14,170 nucleotides of DNA from NCBI GenBank assembly GCA_020355145.1, contig CP070660.1:963744-977913 (forward strand), written 5' to 3'. Source of the stretch: Deltaproteobacteria bacterium. GTDB lineage: Bacteria; Desulfobacterota; DSM-4660; Desulfatiglandales; B25-G16. The position numbers and the translations under genes were made by a program. The stretch's first letter is position 1, and every line of letters starts with the position of its first letter. The notes under the pieces are model-generated. The model had not been told where the DNA came from. It ran no database searches and was given only the letters and a program-made list of their open reading frames with translations. Positions 1 through 7,048 of this stretch are shown here, piece by piece.

Positions 1-1405
1 GCTCTACCTTCAGGTCAGCATCAAAGGAAGGAGGTAGGTCTTTGATTAAGAGGCGGGGAAGCCCTTCGCTGGTCACTTCATTTACCGGGCTTAATGCCAA
101 TCCATAGCCATGGGTATAAATCAGATGTCTATTGACCCAGGTATTTGCCTGGGGAGGAAGTTGATTTATGGTTAACTCCCGGGCGGCCAACATGACTTGT
201 CGTAATTGATTATTGATGAGATAACGATCTACGTCTACATTATTAAAATCGTAATAGAGCCGTATAGACTGAATCTGCCTATAGGTTTGAAGCAAAGGAC
301 GCTCATCCCAGATCCTGATATTTTGAATCGTTACATTATGCTCCTTGATGTCTTCTACACTGAGTTTATCACTGACCGGAAAATCTACTTCTTGTATCTT
401 TTCCAGATTATAGGCATTACGGGTATGATCAATATTGTAAGCTATGTAGGGCGATTCCTTGGCTAGTTCATTGGGCTTAACCACAAATTTTTGTACCAAG
501 GTGGGGAGAATGGTCCCAAACACCAATACAGCCCCTAACCAGATTGCTCCACTTAACCAGATTACTTTCGTCTTGGCCTTGAAGGAGCTAAAAAAAAGGA
601 TCAAGGCCAGGCCCAGGGAGGCGATGATCAAGACCCTAAAGGCCAAAACCTTGGTATGAACATCGGCATAGCTGGCACCAAAAGCAGGTCCCTGTGTAGA
701 GTAGAGAAGGTTATAGATTTTTAGATGATAACCCCATGCCAGGAGTAGAACAATGATTCCTCCCAGGAAAATAAGGTGTTTCTTGGCTTTTGGTGAAACG
801 GTAATTTTAGGTAGAGAGACTGGCCTGCCTTCCACTGGAGGAAATTCACCAATTACCTTAAGACCACCCCCTTTCAGATACCACCCCATGGTGAGCAGGG
901 CAGCCAAAATGAAAAAGACTAATAACCAGTTTTGAACAGAAATGTAAAAGGGAAGAGAAAATACATAAAAACCGATGTCCCGGTTAAAAATAGGATCTGT
1001 GCTACCAAAAGGGTGCTGATATAAATAGCGCAGGGCCATATTCCACTGGTAGGAGCCCTTTGAGGCAATAAAAAAGCTAATAAGCAGAATAAAAGCTATG
1101 AAGAGAGAATTTAAGGACTTGCCTGAGAGGCCAAGTTGGGCAAAATAACCTCCCTCATCTTTAAGAGCCGTTTGTGGACCATTCCCCCGGGTTAAACGTC
1201 CGGCTACGTAAAGGTTAAGGAATATGATAATCATAAAAACCATCCAAACAGCTAAACCAAACCCGAATTTGCTCAAAAGCATTGTCCAGAAAATAGACGA
1301 AAAGGTCAGCTTACCGAACCACAGCCAATCAGGATAGATAGAAACCACTAACCAAATCAGGATAAGAACCAAAAGCCCGAACCCTATAATTAATTTCTTC
1401 TTCAT
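1..1405 (-). CDS. UPF0182 family large membrane protein (N-terminal 468 codons, cut by window edge)
   Basis: Reading the minus strand from ATG at 1405 gives an uninterrupted frame of 468 codons to the window edge, with no stop. An SD-like AAAGGAG lies about 7 bases before the ATG. The product begins MKKKLIIGFGLLVLILIWLV and carries about seven hydrophobic segments (roughly residues 5-23, 40-67, 98-115, 158-175, 209-228, 252-273 and 281-304). A long soluble region follows from about residue 310, containing IRLYYDFNNVDVDRY (381-395) and IYTHGYG (429-435). This layout and these motifs are those of UPF0182/COG1615, whose members are usually about 900 residues long, so roughly half should lie outside the window. 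The function of the family is unknown; the large domain is probably extracytoplasmic. The gene is intact as far as seen, with no frameshift. Family assignment is confident; the role is not. Confidence 0.9.
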   Translation of the reverse strand, partial: MKKKLIIGFGLLVLILIWLVVSIYPDWLWFGKLTFSSIFWTMLLSKFGFGLAVWMVFMIIIFLNLYVAGRLTRGNGPQTALKDEGGYFAQLGLSGKSLNSLFIAFILLISFFIASKGSYQWNMALRYLYQHPFGSTDPIFNRDIGFYVFSLPFYISVQNWLLVFFILAALLTMGWYLKGGGLKVIGEFPPVEGRPVSLPKITVSPKAKKHLIFLGGIIVLLLAWGYHLKIYNLLYSTQGPAFGASYADVHTKVLAFRVLIIASLGLALILFFSSFKAKTKVIWLSGAIWLGAVLVFGTILPTLVQKFVVKPNELAKESPYIAYNIDHTRNAYNLEKIQEVDFPVSDKLSVEDIKEHNVTIQNIRIWDERPLLQTYRQIQSIRLYYDFNNVDVDRYLINNQLRQVMLAARELTINQLPPQANTWVNRHLIYTHGYGLALSPVNEVTSEGLPRLLIKDLPPSFDADLKVE

Positions 1406-1470
1406 ACCGTAATCTCCTTTAGTTGAGTGAAAATGTTGTCAGCTCTTGACAAGGAACAAAACCAGACCTT

Positions 1471-1495
1471 TGATAATCTACTAATGTTATGTAAG
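1471..1495 (+). repeat. Dispersed repeat copy A (TGATAATC-N4-AATGTTATGTAAG)
   Basis: This 25-base sequence has the same 8-base and 13-base blocks as copies at 2869-2893 and 8088-8112. They are separated by a four-base stretch that varies (TACT here, TGTC and GATC in the others). All three lie in non-coding DNA in the same orientation. An 8-bp inverted repeat, AACCAGAC (1460-1467) and GTCTGGTT (1504-1511), brackets this copy only. The origin of the repeat is unknown: it could be the end of an insertion element or a small non-autonomous element. Confidence 0.7.
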
Positions 1496-1570
1496 CAGAT
1501 ATAGTCTGGTTCGATTGAAACCTCATATCTAACAGGCAAAAGTCGCTCTAGAGTAACATGCTTTTAAGCA

Positions 1571-1714
1571 TTAAATTTCAATACCAATAATTCTATCCCC
1601 CTCTCCAATCTCCAGAACAATATTCTCCGAAACTCGCTTGTTTACAACATCCTGCTCTGTATCGTCCAGGCGAATATAAAGAATATCGGTTTTGTCATTG
1701 TAAAAGACGTCCAT
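1571..1714 (-). CDS. DUF2283 family small protein (47 aa)
   Basis: From ATG at 1714 the frame encodes MDVFYNDKTDILYIRLDD... to GIEI then stop. It matches the DUF2283 pattern: an M-x-V-x-Y start, D-x-LYI, then SE-x-I-V-LE, and a terminal G-I-E-I. Family members usually end GIEILNA or similar; here a TAA follows GIEI directly. The next bases would read on as LNA if two bases were restored, so the last few residues may have been lost by a small deletion. No SD-like sequence precedes the ATG. It starts inside the truncated DUF4258 ORF, so translation probably depends on coupling. A longer in-frame reading to 1810 is only a shadow of the DUF4258 frame. DUF2283 and DUF4258 often pair as small toxin-antitoxin-like or accessory modules; the function is not established. 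Confidence 0.65.
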   Translation of the reverse strand: MDVFYNDKTDILYIRLDDTEQDVVNKRVSENIVLEIGEGDRIIGIEI

Positions 1715-1823
1715 ACTTCGCAGGGATATCAAAGCCTGTCTCAATAATATCTTTAATTTCTTCTTCACTTGTTCCCCGCTCTTGAGCACTTTCCAAAGTA
1801 TGGGGGTCAATTTGAATCTCCAT
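1695..1823 (-). pseudogene. DUF4258 family protein, truncated (42 codons)
   Basis: ATG at 1823 is preceded by AGGAAG (4 bases before) and by a good promoter at 1887-1915. It encodes MEIQIDPHTLESAQERGTSE, continues through EEIKDIIETGFDIPAKYGRL, and stops at TGA (1695-1697). The sequence matches the N-terminal half of DUF4258 proteins, in which H-x-x-x-R-x-x-E-R-G and the GF-x-IPAKYGR stretch are followed by about 40 more residues. That second half, which ends in a GKW-type motif, is missing. Directly at the KYGR codons the sequence enters the DUF2283 start in another frame. The simplest reading is an internal deletion that joined the DUF4258 5' half to the downstream DUF2283 gene. It could also be a genuinely short expressed leader ORF. 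Confidence 0.6.
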
Positions 1824-1886
1824 CTGTCTTCCTAATACTCACATTTACCGGGGTAAGAGCCTCTTTTGGATGATTAAAGTGCATAC

Positions 1887-1915
1887 AACATAGGGAAAAT
1901 TGTCTTGTGTGTCAA
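1887..1915 (-). promoter_or_regulatory. Sigma70-type promoter for the DUF4258/DUF2283 module
   Basis: On the minus strand a perfect -35 TTGACA (1910-1915) is followed after 17 bases by the -10-like TATGTT (1887-1892). The expected start point is near 1880, leaving a leader of about 57 bases before the DUF4258 ATG at 1823. Confidence 0.5.
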
Positions 1916-2049
1916 CTGAAATGCGGGGATAGGGGATGGTAGTATTGCCTTTCTGTCTCTATCTGGGAACGTTTCCAAGATTTTTAGTCTTCACCACAAG
2001 GCAGAAAATCGGTCATCGAGAATTTCTTTGGTTCTTTGACATCTTTTTC

Positions 2050-2077
2050 TTGATTATACATATAAGAGATGTATTAT
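2050..2077 (+). promoter_or_regulatory. Candidate vapBC promoter
   Basis: TTGATT (2050-2055) and TATTAT (2072-2077) are separated by 16 bases, about 30 bases upstream of the vapB start codon. The -10 overlaps the first bases of a palindrome at 2076-2094, as expected for a self-repressed toxin-antitoxin operon. Confidence 0.5.
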
Positions 2078-2094
2078 GTGTATTAAATACACAT
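2076..2094. promoter_or_regulatory. Palindromic operator of vapBC
   Basis: ATGTGTATT-A-AATACACAT is a perfect 9+1+9 inverted repeat between the promoter and the vapB ribosome binding site (CAGGAG, 2095-2100). VapB antitoxins bind such palindromes alone or with VapC to repress their own operon; its use here is inferred from position and symmetry. Confidence 0.6.
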
Positions 2095-2106
2095 CAGGAG
2101 ATAGCC

Positions 2107-2310
2107 ATGAGGACCAATATTGTAATCGATGATACTTTGCTGGAGGAGGCGTTTTCCGTGAGCAACGCCAGAACCAAGAAAGATCTTATTCACGAGGCCT
2201 TGAAAGAGTTCATTCGGCTCAAAAAGCGGAAAGATCTGACCGAGTTGGCTGGTTCCGTTGAGTTCTATAAGGGCTTTGATCACAAGAAATTAAGGACGAT
2301 GAGGCGATGA
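2107..2310 (+). CDS. vapB: VapB-type antitoxin
   Basis: The start ATG at 2107 has AGGAG six bases upstream, and the coding potential begins here; a longer in-frame ORF from 1936 runs through the promoter and operator and is not used. The 67-residue product starts MRTNIVIDDTLLEEAFSVSN, a short beta strand plus helix typical of ribbon-helix-helix antitoxins. It continues with TKKDLIHEALKEFIRLKKRK (residues 23-42), the second helix of the fold. The C-terminal tail (about 43-67) would wrap the toxin. The stop overlaps the vapC start (ATGA), so the two are translationally coupled. The product should neutralise the VapC ribonuclease and repress the operon through the palindrome just upstream. Length, order and overlap all match the VapBC family. 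Confidence 0.88.
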   Translation: MRTNIVIDDTLLEEAFSVSNARTKKDLIHEALKEFIRLKKRKDLTELAGSVEFYKGFDHKKLRTMRR

Positions 2311-2708
2311 TTCTAATTGATACTTCGGTTTGGATCAAGGTTCTTAGAGACAGGGAAGGCAAGGTAGTGCGGGCATTTCGTGAAAGGGTCAGTGAGCAGA
2401 TTTGTGTGTTAAGTCGTTTTACCCAACTTGAACTCCTTCAGGGAGCCAAAGACGAGCAGGAATGGGATCGACTTGATGAGTACCTTTCAACACAGTACTA
2501 CCTTGAAGCTACAGAAGATACCTGGAGAGAAGCAGCGAGGCTCTACTTTGAGCTGAGAAGAGAAGGAATAACGCTGAGTAGCCCCGCGGATGCCTGTATA
2601 GCCCAAATAGCTATCGAATCAAAAGTACCCCTTCTGCACCAAGACCAAGATTTTGAAAGAATCGCTAAAGTAAGGCCCCTTGCAGCAGAGCGCTTTAATA
2701 TATTGTAA
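2307..2708 (+). CDS. vapC: VapC toxin, PIN-domain ribonuclease
   Basis: A 133-residue PIN-domain protein. The acidic metal-binding residues expected in the family are visible: D5 in MILIDTSVWI, E42 in TQLELLQGA, D95 in SPADACIAQIA, and D113/D115 in HQDQDFERIA. The toxin is expected to cleave specific RNAs (initiator tRNA or 23S rRNA in studied members) when its antitoxin is degraded; the target here cannot be told. The ATG overlaps the vapB stop by four bases. The frame is intact with no missing key residue, so the module is probably functional. It sits between repeat copies A and B, consistent with an acquired module. Confidence 0.92.
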   Translation: MILIDTSVWIKVLRDREGKVVRAFRERVSEQICVLSRFTQLELLQGAKDEQEWDRLDEYLSTQYYLEATEDTWREAARLYFELRREGITLSSPADACIAQIAIESKVPLLHQDQDFERIAKVRPLAAERFNIL

Positions 2709-2862
2709 GAAACAGACCATAAAGAGGGTGACGGGCTTATGCCGGGAGATGGGGGCCGCGACTTGACACTGGAGAAAATTAGCGAAGGTGGTTGAAGGTT
2801 TTTCTCTTTAACCGCTTTTCCTTTTTTCAACGGCGAGGAGGTGTGAGAATATGGGCTCGATG

Positions 2863-2914
2863 GGCGTCTGATAATCTGTCAATGTTATGTAAGAGCTGCA
2901 AAAGCCGTGCCCCC
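2863..2914 (+). repeat. Dispersed repeat copy B (extended form)
   Basis: GGCGTCTGATAATC-TG-TCAATGTTATGTAAG at 2863-2893 is nearly identical to 8082-8112 (only two bases of the variable spacer differ). Similarity continues about 20 bases further in the form GCAAAAGC-x-GTG-x-CCCC (to 2914). The 25-base core is also found at 1471-1495. It lies in the non-coding stretch after vapC. Confidence 0.75.
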
Positions 2915-2945
2915 TTTCATTTTGATACAATGAGCTGATTTGTAA

Positions 2946-2975
2946 TTGACAGGCCCATTTCAATAGTGCTATTTT
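2946..2975 (+). promoter_or_regulatory. Candidate promoter of the TRAP operon
   Basis: A perfect -35 TTGACA (2946-2951) is followed after 18 bases by TATTTT (2970-2975). A start near 2983 would give a leader of about 235 bases before dctP that contains two hairpins. No sigma54-type -24/-12 element was seen here. The gap from 2709 to 3219 contains no convincing gene. Confidence 0.35.
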
Positions 2976-3029
2976 GCCTTGCGCATTTGACGAAACAATA
3001 ATTCTCCCCCTTGTTCTCCATCATCAGCA

Positions 3030-3064
3030 TCTACATTGGTCTCGAAAAGACCAGCATATGTAGA
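3030..3064 (+). promoter_or_regulatory. Stable hairpin in the TRAP operon leader
   Basis: TCTACAT (3030-3036) plus TGGTCT (3037-3042) pair with AGACCA (3048-3053) and ATGTAGA (3058-3064). This gives 13 base pairs around a CGAAA loop, with one GCAT bulge on the 3' side. No T-run follows, so it is not a classical terminator. A smaller hairpin, ATCCCC/GGGGAT, lies at 3123-3142. These may regulate the transporter or bind a protein as DNA; the role is unknown. Confidence 0.45.
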
Positions 3065-3219
3065 CAATTTAACAACTGTATTCTGTCTGGAGGGATGAAT
3101 ATTATTCCGGCAAGAGCAAGGAATCCCCGGGAAGGAGGGGATGCACGTATCTCTGGGAGAAGGTTATGTAGCCTGATTTTGTTCTAATCTCTAACACTAT
3201 TCAGGAGGAGGAGCACACA

Positions 3220-4302
3220 ATGAAAAGGAAAGCGATTGTTGCACTTATTGCGGTCTCTTTTTTGGCGAGCAGCCTTTGTATGGTACAGAATGTGCTCGCG
3301 GCAAAAAAGATCAGATGGAGGCTCCAGGGGCCGTTTCCCGCCGGCATGGCCGTTACTTACGGGTCCAAAGAATTTGCCAAAAAGGTCAATGAGGCCAGCG
3401 GTGGAAGGCTGCGAATTAAAGTTTTTCCTGGTGGTGCCATTGTTCCGGCTCTCAAGGAATTCGACGCTGTAAACAAGGGGACAATTGACGCGCATTTTTC
3501 CGGGTGCCACTATCACACGAGCCAGATCGGCCTTGCCGGAGACCTTTTCAATCTGTATCCCGCCGGTCCCAATCCCTTGGAATTTGCTGTATGGTGTTAT
3601 GAGGCCGGTGGTCTGGAACTTTGGCAGGAGATGTACGACCGCCACAATTACAATGTCGTGGTCGTGGGACCAATGGGATATTCCTCGGCAGAGCTTTTCG
3701 GATGGTTCAAGAAACCCATCAATAGTTTAAGCGATTTCAAGGGAACGAAGTTCCGTACAGCCGGTATCTGGGGTGAGCTCCTCACCGAGCTGGGAGCTGC
3801 GGTGGTTCAGACCCCAGGTGGGGAAATCTTCGAGAGCATGAAGCGAGGGGTGCTGGATGCCTTTGAGTTCAGCACACCTGGTGTTGACTACAGCGTTGGT
3901 TTTCACCAACTGGGCGCCCACATGGTTGGCCCCGGAATCCACGCGCCCATGGCTGTCTATGAGCTTCTTGTGAACAAGAAATCCTGGGAAAAACTGACAC
4001 CGGACCTCCAGGCCGTCGTGAGGGTCGCCGCCGAAGCAACATCCATGAGGATGCTCTGCGCTATGGACTATGGGGACGTGGTTGCTATGGATAAGCTCAA
4101 CGTATACGGAACCAAGTTCTACAAGCTCCCAGTGGAGGTGCAGAAAGAGGTGGTGAAAAGGGCCAACGACCTGTATGATCGCAAGGCCAAGGAAGATCCA
4201 TTCTTTGCCAAGGTACTGAAAAGCCAGCGGGATTTCCTCAAGCGCTACAGGGCGTACAAGGAATTCTGCCAGCCCGATCCGGCCCTGATGACAGTTGATT
4301 AA
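3220..4302 (+). CDS. dctP: TRAP transporter substrate-binding protein, DctP family (FcbT1/TakP-like)
   Basis: The 360-residue product starts at ATG 3220 with a strong AGGAGGAGG ribosome binding site. Residues 1-27/28 form a Sec signal peptide (basic MKRK, hydrophobic core, VLA-A cleavage site), so the mature protein is periplasmic. The mature part follows the DctP pattern: IRWRLQGPFPAG near the start, the KGTKFRTAG region with the likely carboxylate-binding arginine R179, TPGGEIFESMKRGVLDAFEF (residues 198-217) lining the ligand site, and a helical C-terminus. In TakP-like relatives an acidic residue at the DAFEF position helps bind a metal with the ligand; E216 could do the same. The subfamily resembles the group annotated for 2-oxo acids, mannitol or chloroaromatic acids (COG4663). 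The exact substrate is not predictable, though an organic acid is likely. It is the first gene of the dctPQM operon. Confidence 0.93.
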   Translation: MKRKAIVALIAVSFLASSLCMVQNVLAAKKIRWRLQGPFPAGMAVTYGSKEFAKKVNEASGGRLRIKVFPGGAIVPALKEFDAVNKGTIDAHFSGCHYHTSQIGLAGDLFNLYPAGPNPLEFAVWCYEAGGLELWQEMYDRHNYNVVVVGPMGYSSAELFGWFKKPINSLSDFKGTKFRTAGIWGELLTELGAAVVQTPGGEIFESMKRGVLDAFEFSTPGVDYSVGFHQLGAHMVGPGIHAPMAVYELLVNKKSWEKLTPDLQAVVRVAAEATSMRMLCAMDYGDVVAMDKLNVYGTKFYKLPVEVQKEVVKRANDLYDRKAKEDPFFAKVLKSQRDFLKRYRAYKEFCQPDPALMTVD

Positions 4303-4410
4303 GAGTAAGGACAGGCAGCCTCACGGTGGATGCATTGAATCCGGGGTCCACAACAGGGTGGGTCCTCGGATGAGATGCCACAATTTCTTGGAGATCCAGA
4401 GGAGATTTCA

Positions 4411-4926
4411 ATGGATTTCATCAAAAAGATCCTCAGTGGGATTGACCGGATAAGCACATGGAGCGGAAGGGCGGTCAGTTTAGCGACGTTTGCCATGGTC
4501 CTGATCATTGCCTACGATGTCGTACTGCGGTATGCATTTCGGGCTCCAACCATATGGCAATACGATATAAGCTACATGCTTGGGGGGTCGATCATCATCC
4601 TGGGTGCTGGATATGTGCATTCTCAAAGGCGGCACGTGCGAGTGGACATAATTTACAATCGCCTCCCACAACGATTGAGGCTTACCATTGATATATTCTT
4701 AACATTGATCTTTTTCTTTCCACTCATCACCGGACTCATCGTGGCAGCCACAGAGCACGCAATCCACGCATATAAGGTCAAGGAGTTTTCAGAAGTGGGC
4801 TTCTGGAGGCCCCTCATGTGGCCTTTCAGATCTGTGATACCTATCGGCCTTTCCATTCTTTGGCTGCAAGGGCTGGCCAACTTTATTCGGGATAGCTACA
4901 TGCTGGTAAAGGGAAAAGAGCTATGA
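4411..4926 (+). CDS. dctQ: TRAP transporter small membrane subunit, DctQ family
   Basis: The chosen ATG at 4411 has GAGGAG six bases upstream; an in-frame ATG at 4375 lacks a ribosome binding site and would add 12 non-conserved residues. The 171-residue product has four hydrophobic segments (about 21-43, 51-69, 91-114 and 138-160). It carries the DctQ-typical stretch VVLRYAFRAPTIW (37-49) near the end of the first helix. DctQ is the four-helix subunit that pairs with the large permease DctM to form the membrane part of the TRAP transporter. The gap from dctP is 108 bases, and the stop overlaps the dctM start by four bases (ATGA), so Q and M are translationally coupled. Family resemblance is to the COG4665 (FcbT2-like) branch, which agrees with the neighbours. 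Confidence 0.92.
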   Translation: MDFIKKILSGIDRISTWSGRAVSLATFAMVLIIAYDVVLRYAFRAPTIWQYDISYMLGGSIIILGAGYVHSQRRHVRVDIIYNRLPQRLRLTIDIFLTLIFFFPLITGLIVAATEHAIHAYKVKEFSEVGFWRPLMWPFRSVIPIGLSILWLQGLANFIRDSYMLVKGKEL

Positions 4927-6260
4927 TCGAGTTAAGCCCCGAAATAACCACTGTTGTGATGTTCGGGGGAATTTTGGTGGGTATACTCCTGGGATTTCCT
5001 CTGGCCTTCAGCCTGAGCGGTGTGTCTATGATCATCGGATTCCTGCTCTGGGGGCCGGGGATGTTCGAGATGTTTTATCTGCGTCTTTATGGAATCAGTA
5101 CGGAATACGTCTTCCTTGCATTTCCTCTGTTCGTCTTCATGGGCATCATGGTGGAACGGTCAGGGGTGACGGAGAGGCTCTTCGGTTCCCTTTATCTCCT
5201 GCTGGGCGGTCTCAGGGGAGGACTTGCCATCTCCACCATTATTCTGGGAACCATTATGGCAGCCGCCGTCGGCGTTATCGGCGCCTCCGTGGTCATGATG
5301 GGTCTCATAGCACTTCCCGCCATGGTTAAGAGAAAGTACGACGGCGCCCTTGCATCTGGAGCTGTCTGCGCCGGGGGAACACTGGGAATTCTCATCCCAC
5401 CCAGCATCATGCTGGTCATTTATGGCCCCACAGCCACCATCTCCGTAGGAGAGCTCTTTATGGCGGCCTTCATACCCGGTTTTTTACTCTCCTCGTTGTA
5501 TATTGGTTACGTTGCAATTCGATGCCTCATCAGACCGGAGTTAGGCCCTGTTATGCCTCCTGAGCAACGCGCGGTGCCCGTGAAAAAAAAAATGTACCTG
5601 CTCGCCACCTCGTTAATGCCCCCGGTCATTCTCATTCTCGCTGTTCTCGGGACGATCTTCTTCGGGATAGCGGCGCCCACAGAGGCAGCGGCCATGGGCG
5701 CCGTCGGTGCCATGATCCTCGCTTTCTTCTATCGCACCCTGAACCTGAAGGCCATATGGGAGACGGCATTTCGGACCATGCATACCACAAGCATGGCGCT
5801 CTTTATCGCCATTGGAGCCAATATGTTCACGGGAACATTTCTGGGGATGGGATGCGGGGATGTCCTCACGGACCTCATCATAGGCGTCCCATTCGGGAGA
5901 TGGGGAAGCTTTGCCCTGATCATGTTTATCGTCTTCATCCTGGGGATGTTCATTGACTGGATCGGCATTGTCCTCGTCATGGTTCCTCTAATTACTCCCA
6001 TCGGCGATGCCCTCGGATTTGACCGCCTCTGGTTTGCGATGTGTGTGGTGGTTAACCTCCAGCTATCGTTCATGAGTCCTCCCTTTGCATACGCCATATT
6101 TTTCCTGAGGGGCATTATTCCGGACGAGATGGGTATCGACACCAATGCCATCATCCGCGGCGTCCTTCCCTTTTTGGGCCTTATCATCATAGGCCTAACC
6201 CTGATGATTATCTTCCCGGATATCATCCTGTGGCTGCCGAACCTGATGATGAAAAGATAG
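4923..6260 (+). CDS. dctM: TRAP transporter large permease subunit, DctM family
   Basis: A 445-residue, strongly hydrophobic protein with about 12 membrane segments, the usual size for DctM. Typical stretches are the N-terminal VGILLGFPLAFSLSGVS, EYVFLAFPLFVFMGIMVERS, and GGTLGILIPPSIMLVIYG (GILIPPS loop) near the middle. The second half has GIAAPTEAAAMGAVGA and MFIDWIGIVLVMVPLITPI. DctM moves the substrate using the sodium (or proton) gradient, with DctP delivering the ligand from the periplasm. The best match in style is COG4664 (FcbT3-like), the partner of the FcbT1/FcbT2-like proteins encoded upstream. No obvious defect is seen. A short GCCCTC/GAGGGC hairpin at 6309-6326 follows the gene. 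Confidence 0.94.
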   Translation: MIELSPEITTVVMFGGILVGILLGFPLAFSLSGVSMIIGFLLWGPGMFEMFYLRLYGISTEYVFLAFPLFVFMGIMVERSGVTERLFGSLYLLLGGLRGGLAISTIILGTIMAAAVGVIGASVVMMGLIALPAMVKRKYDGALASGAVCAGGTLGILIPPSIMLVIYGPTATISVGELFMAAFIPGFLLSSLYIGYVAIRCLIRPELGPVMPPEQRAVPVKKKMYLLATSLMPPVILILAVLGTIFFGIAAPTEAAAMGAVGAMILAFFYRTLNLKAIWETAFRTMHTTSMALFIAIGANMFTGTFLGMGCGDVLTDLIIGVPFGRWGSFALIMFIVFILGMFIDWIGIVLVMVPLITPIGDALGFDRLWFAMCVVVNLQLSFMSPPFAYAIFFLRGIIPDEMGIDTNAIIRGVLPFLGLIIIGLTLMIIFPDIILWLPNLMMKR

Positions 6261-6308
6261 CGCTGAGTGTTTTTTCAGATTATTTTGTTGCAATCAGGGG
6301 AGTGAAGC

Positions 6309-6326
6309 GCCCTCTATGAGGAGGGC
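6309..6326 (+). terminator. Hairpin after the TRAP operon (possible terminator)
   Basis: GCCCTC-TATGAG-GAGGGC forms a 6-bp G+C-rich stem with a 6-base loop about 50 bases after the dctM stop. It is followed by TTAAAAGAGG rather than a T-run; the first T-run comes at about 6346-6351. As an intrinsic terminator it is therefore weak. Confidence 0.3.
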
Positions 6327-6366
6327 TTAAAAGAGGGGTCTGGCGTTTTTTGACAGATCTTATTCA

Positions 6367-6498
6367 TTATTCTCTATTGGCAAATATGTCCCGCAGAAAG
6401 ACCTCTGCCCTTGCCTTCGGGCTCCTTGTATCCCAGGGATCTTCCTTCATCGCCCGTAGAAGGTGATCCAAAACAGGAACCCTACTGAATATCTGGCT
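6367..6498 (-). pseudogene. Possible C-terminal gene remnant, family not recognised
   Basis: Minus-strand reading from a stop at 6499-6501 to a stop at 6367-6369 gives 43 codons. The stretch LDHLLRAMKEDPWDTRSPKA, followed by RAEVFLRDIFANRE, has the composition and amphipathic look of a real protein tail. Codon choice looks normal and the frame ends at TAA. The only ATG (6450) would leave 27 residues, with no ribosome binding site evident. It may be the residue of a gene deleted during rearrangement. The rest of the gene-free stretch 6261-7048 holds no convincing gene: other open frames there lack a start codon and ribosome binding site, or look random. Confidence 0.25.
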
Positions 6499-7048
6499 CT
6501 AAAGCGTTATAAATGGGAGAGTGTTCAACAGGTAGATAATGACCCTTGACCCGCCAAGAGTCTATTACCATTTTGTTAGGTACAGTGGCAAGAAACTATA
6601 CTTTTGCAGTGCTGCTGAAGCCACAACATATAGGAATTAGGAATATGGTACAATCTATTTTGATACCCTTCTCTTAATCTTTCCAGGTGCCCCGTATCTC
6701 CCTGCCGTTTAGACATCCCTGATCCCCCTTGGAGAATTATCCCTCTTATCTCAAAATGTGCTCTAAATTTTAAGGATGATAAAGGCTTACCAATTGTCAA
6801 AGGTTTGACGCTCCGTCAATTTTCCCAACAGTACCCACCTGCATCCATATCTATACATTTTAACAGGAAATCTTCAACCAGTTGGAATTATTAATGCTTT
6901 ATTCATTGGCATGTTATGGCAAGGATCTTGCTTTTACAATACGCTGTAGGGCTATGCAGATTTTTATGAGTTGGCAGCATAATATTAGCTCAGGCATACA
7001 TTAGCCGGAAGACTCGGAGTACCAATTTCAACTATGGAGATAGTACCA

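Noticed and set aside
206..935. Several plus-strand ORFs at the left edge
   Set aside because: They are antisense to the continuous UPF0182 frame, which explains the whole stretch.
1936..2106. Upstream extension of the vapB frame
   Set aside because: It runs through the promoter and palindrome; the ATG at 2107 has the ribosome binding site and matches VapB length.
2792..2832. GTTGAA/TTCAAC pairing after vapC as a terminator
   Set aside because: The stem is only six pairs, with a long pyrimidine-rich loop and no following T-run.
6523..6581. Possible second attC (GTTCAAC ... GTTAGGT) left of the cassette gene
   Set aside because: The two ends match the loose consensus but do not pair with each other, and no internal stem is seen. 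Only the GTTAGGT core is kept as a possible boundary.
6576..6800. Minus-strand 74-codon ORF before the cassette-like gene
   Set aside because: No ribosome binding site, no recognisable domain, and random-looking composition.
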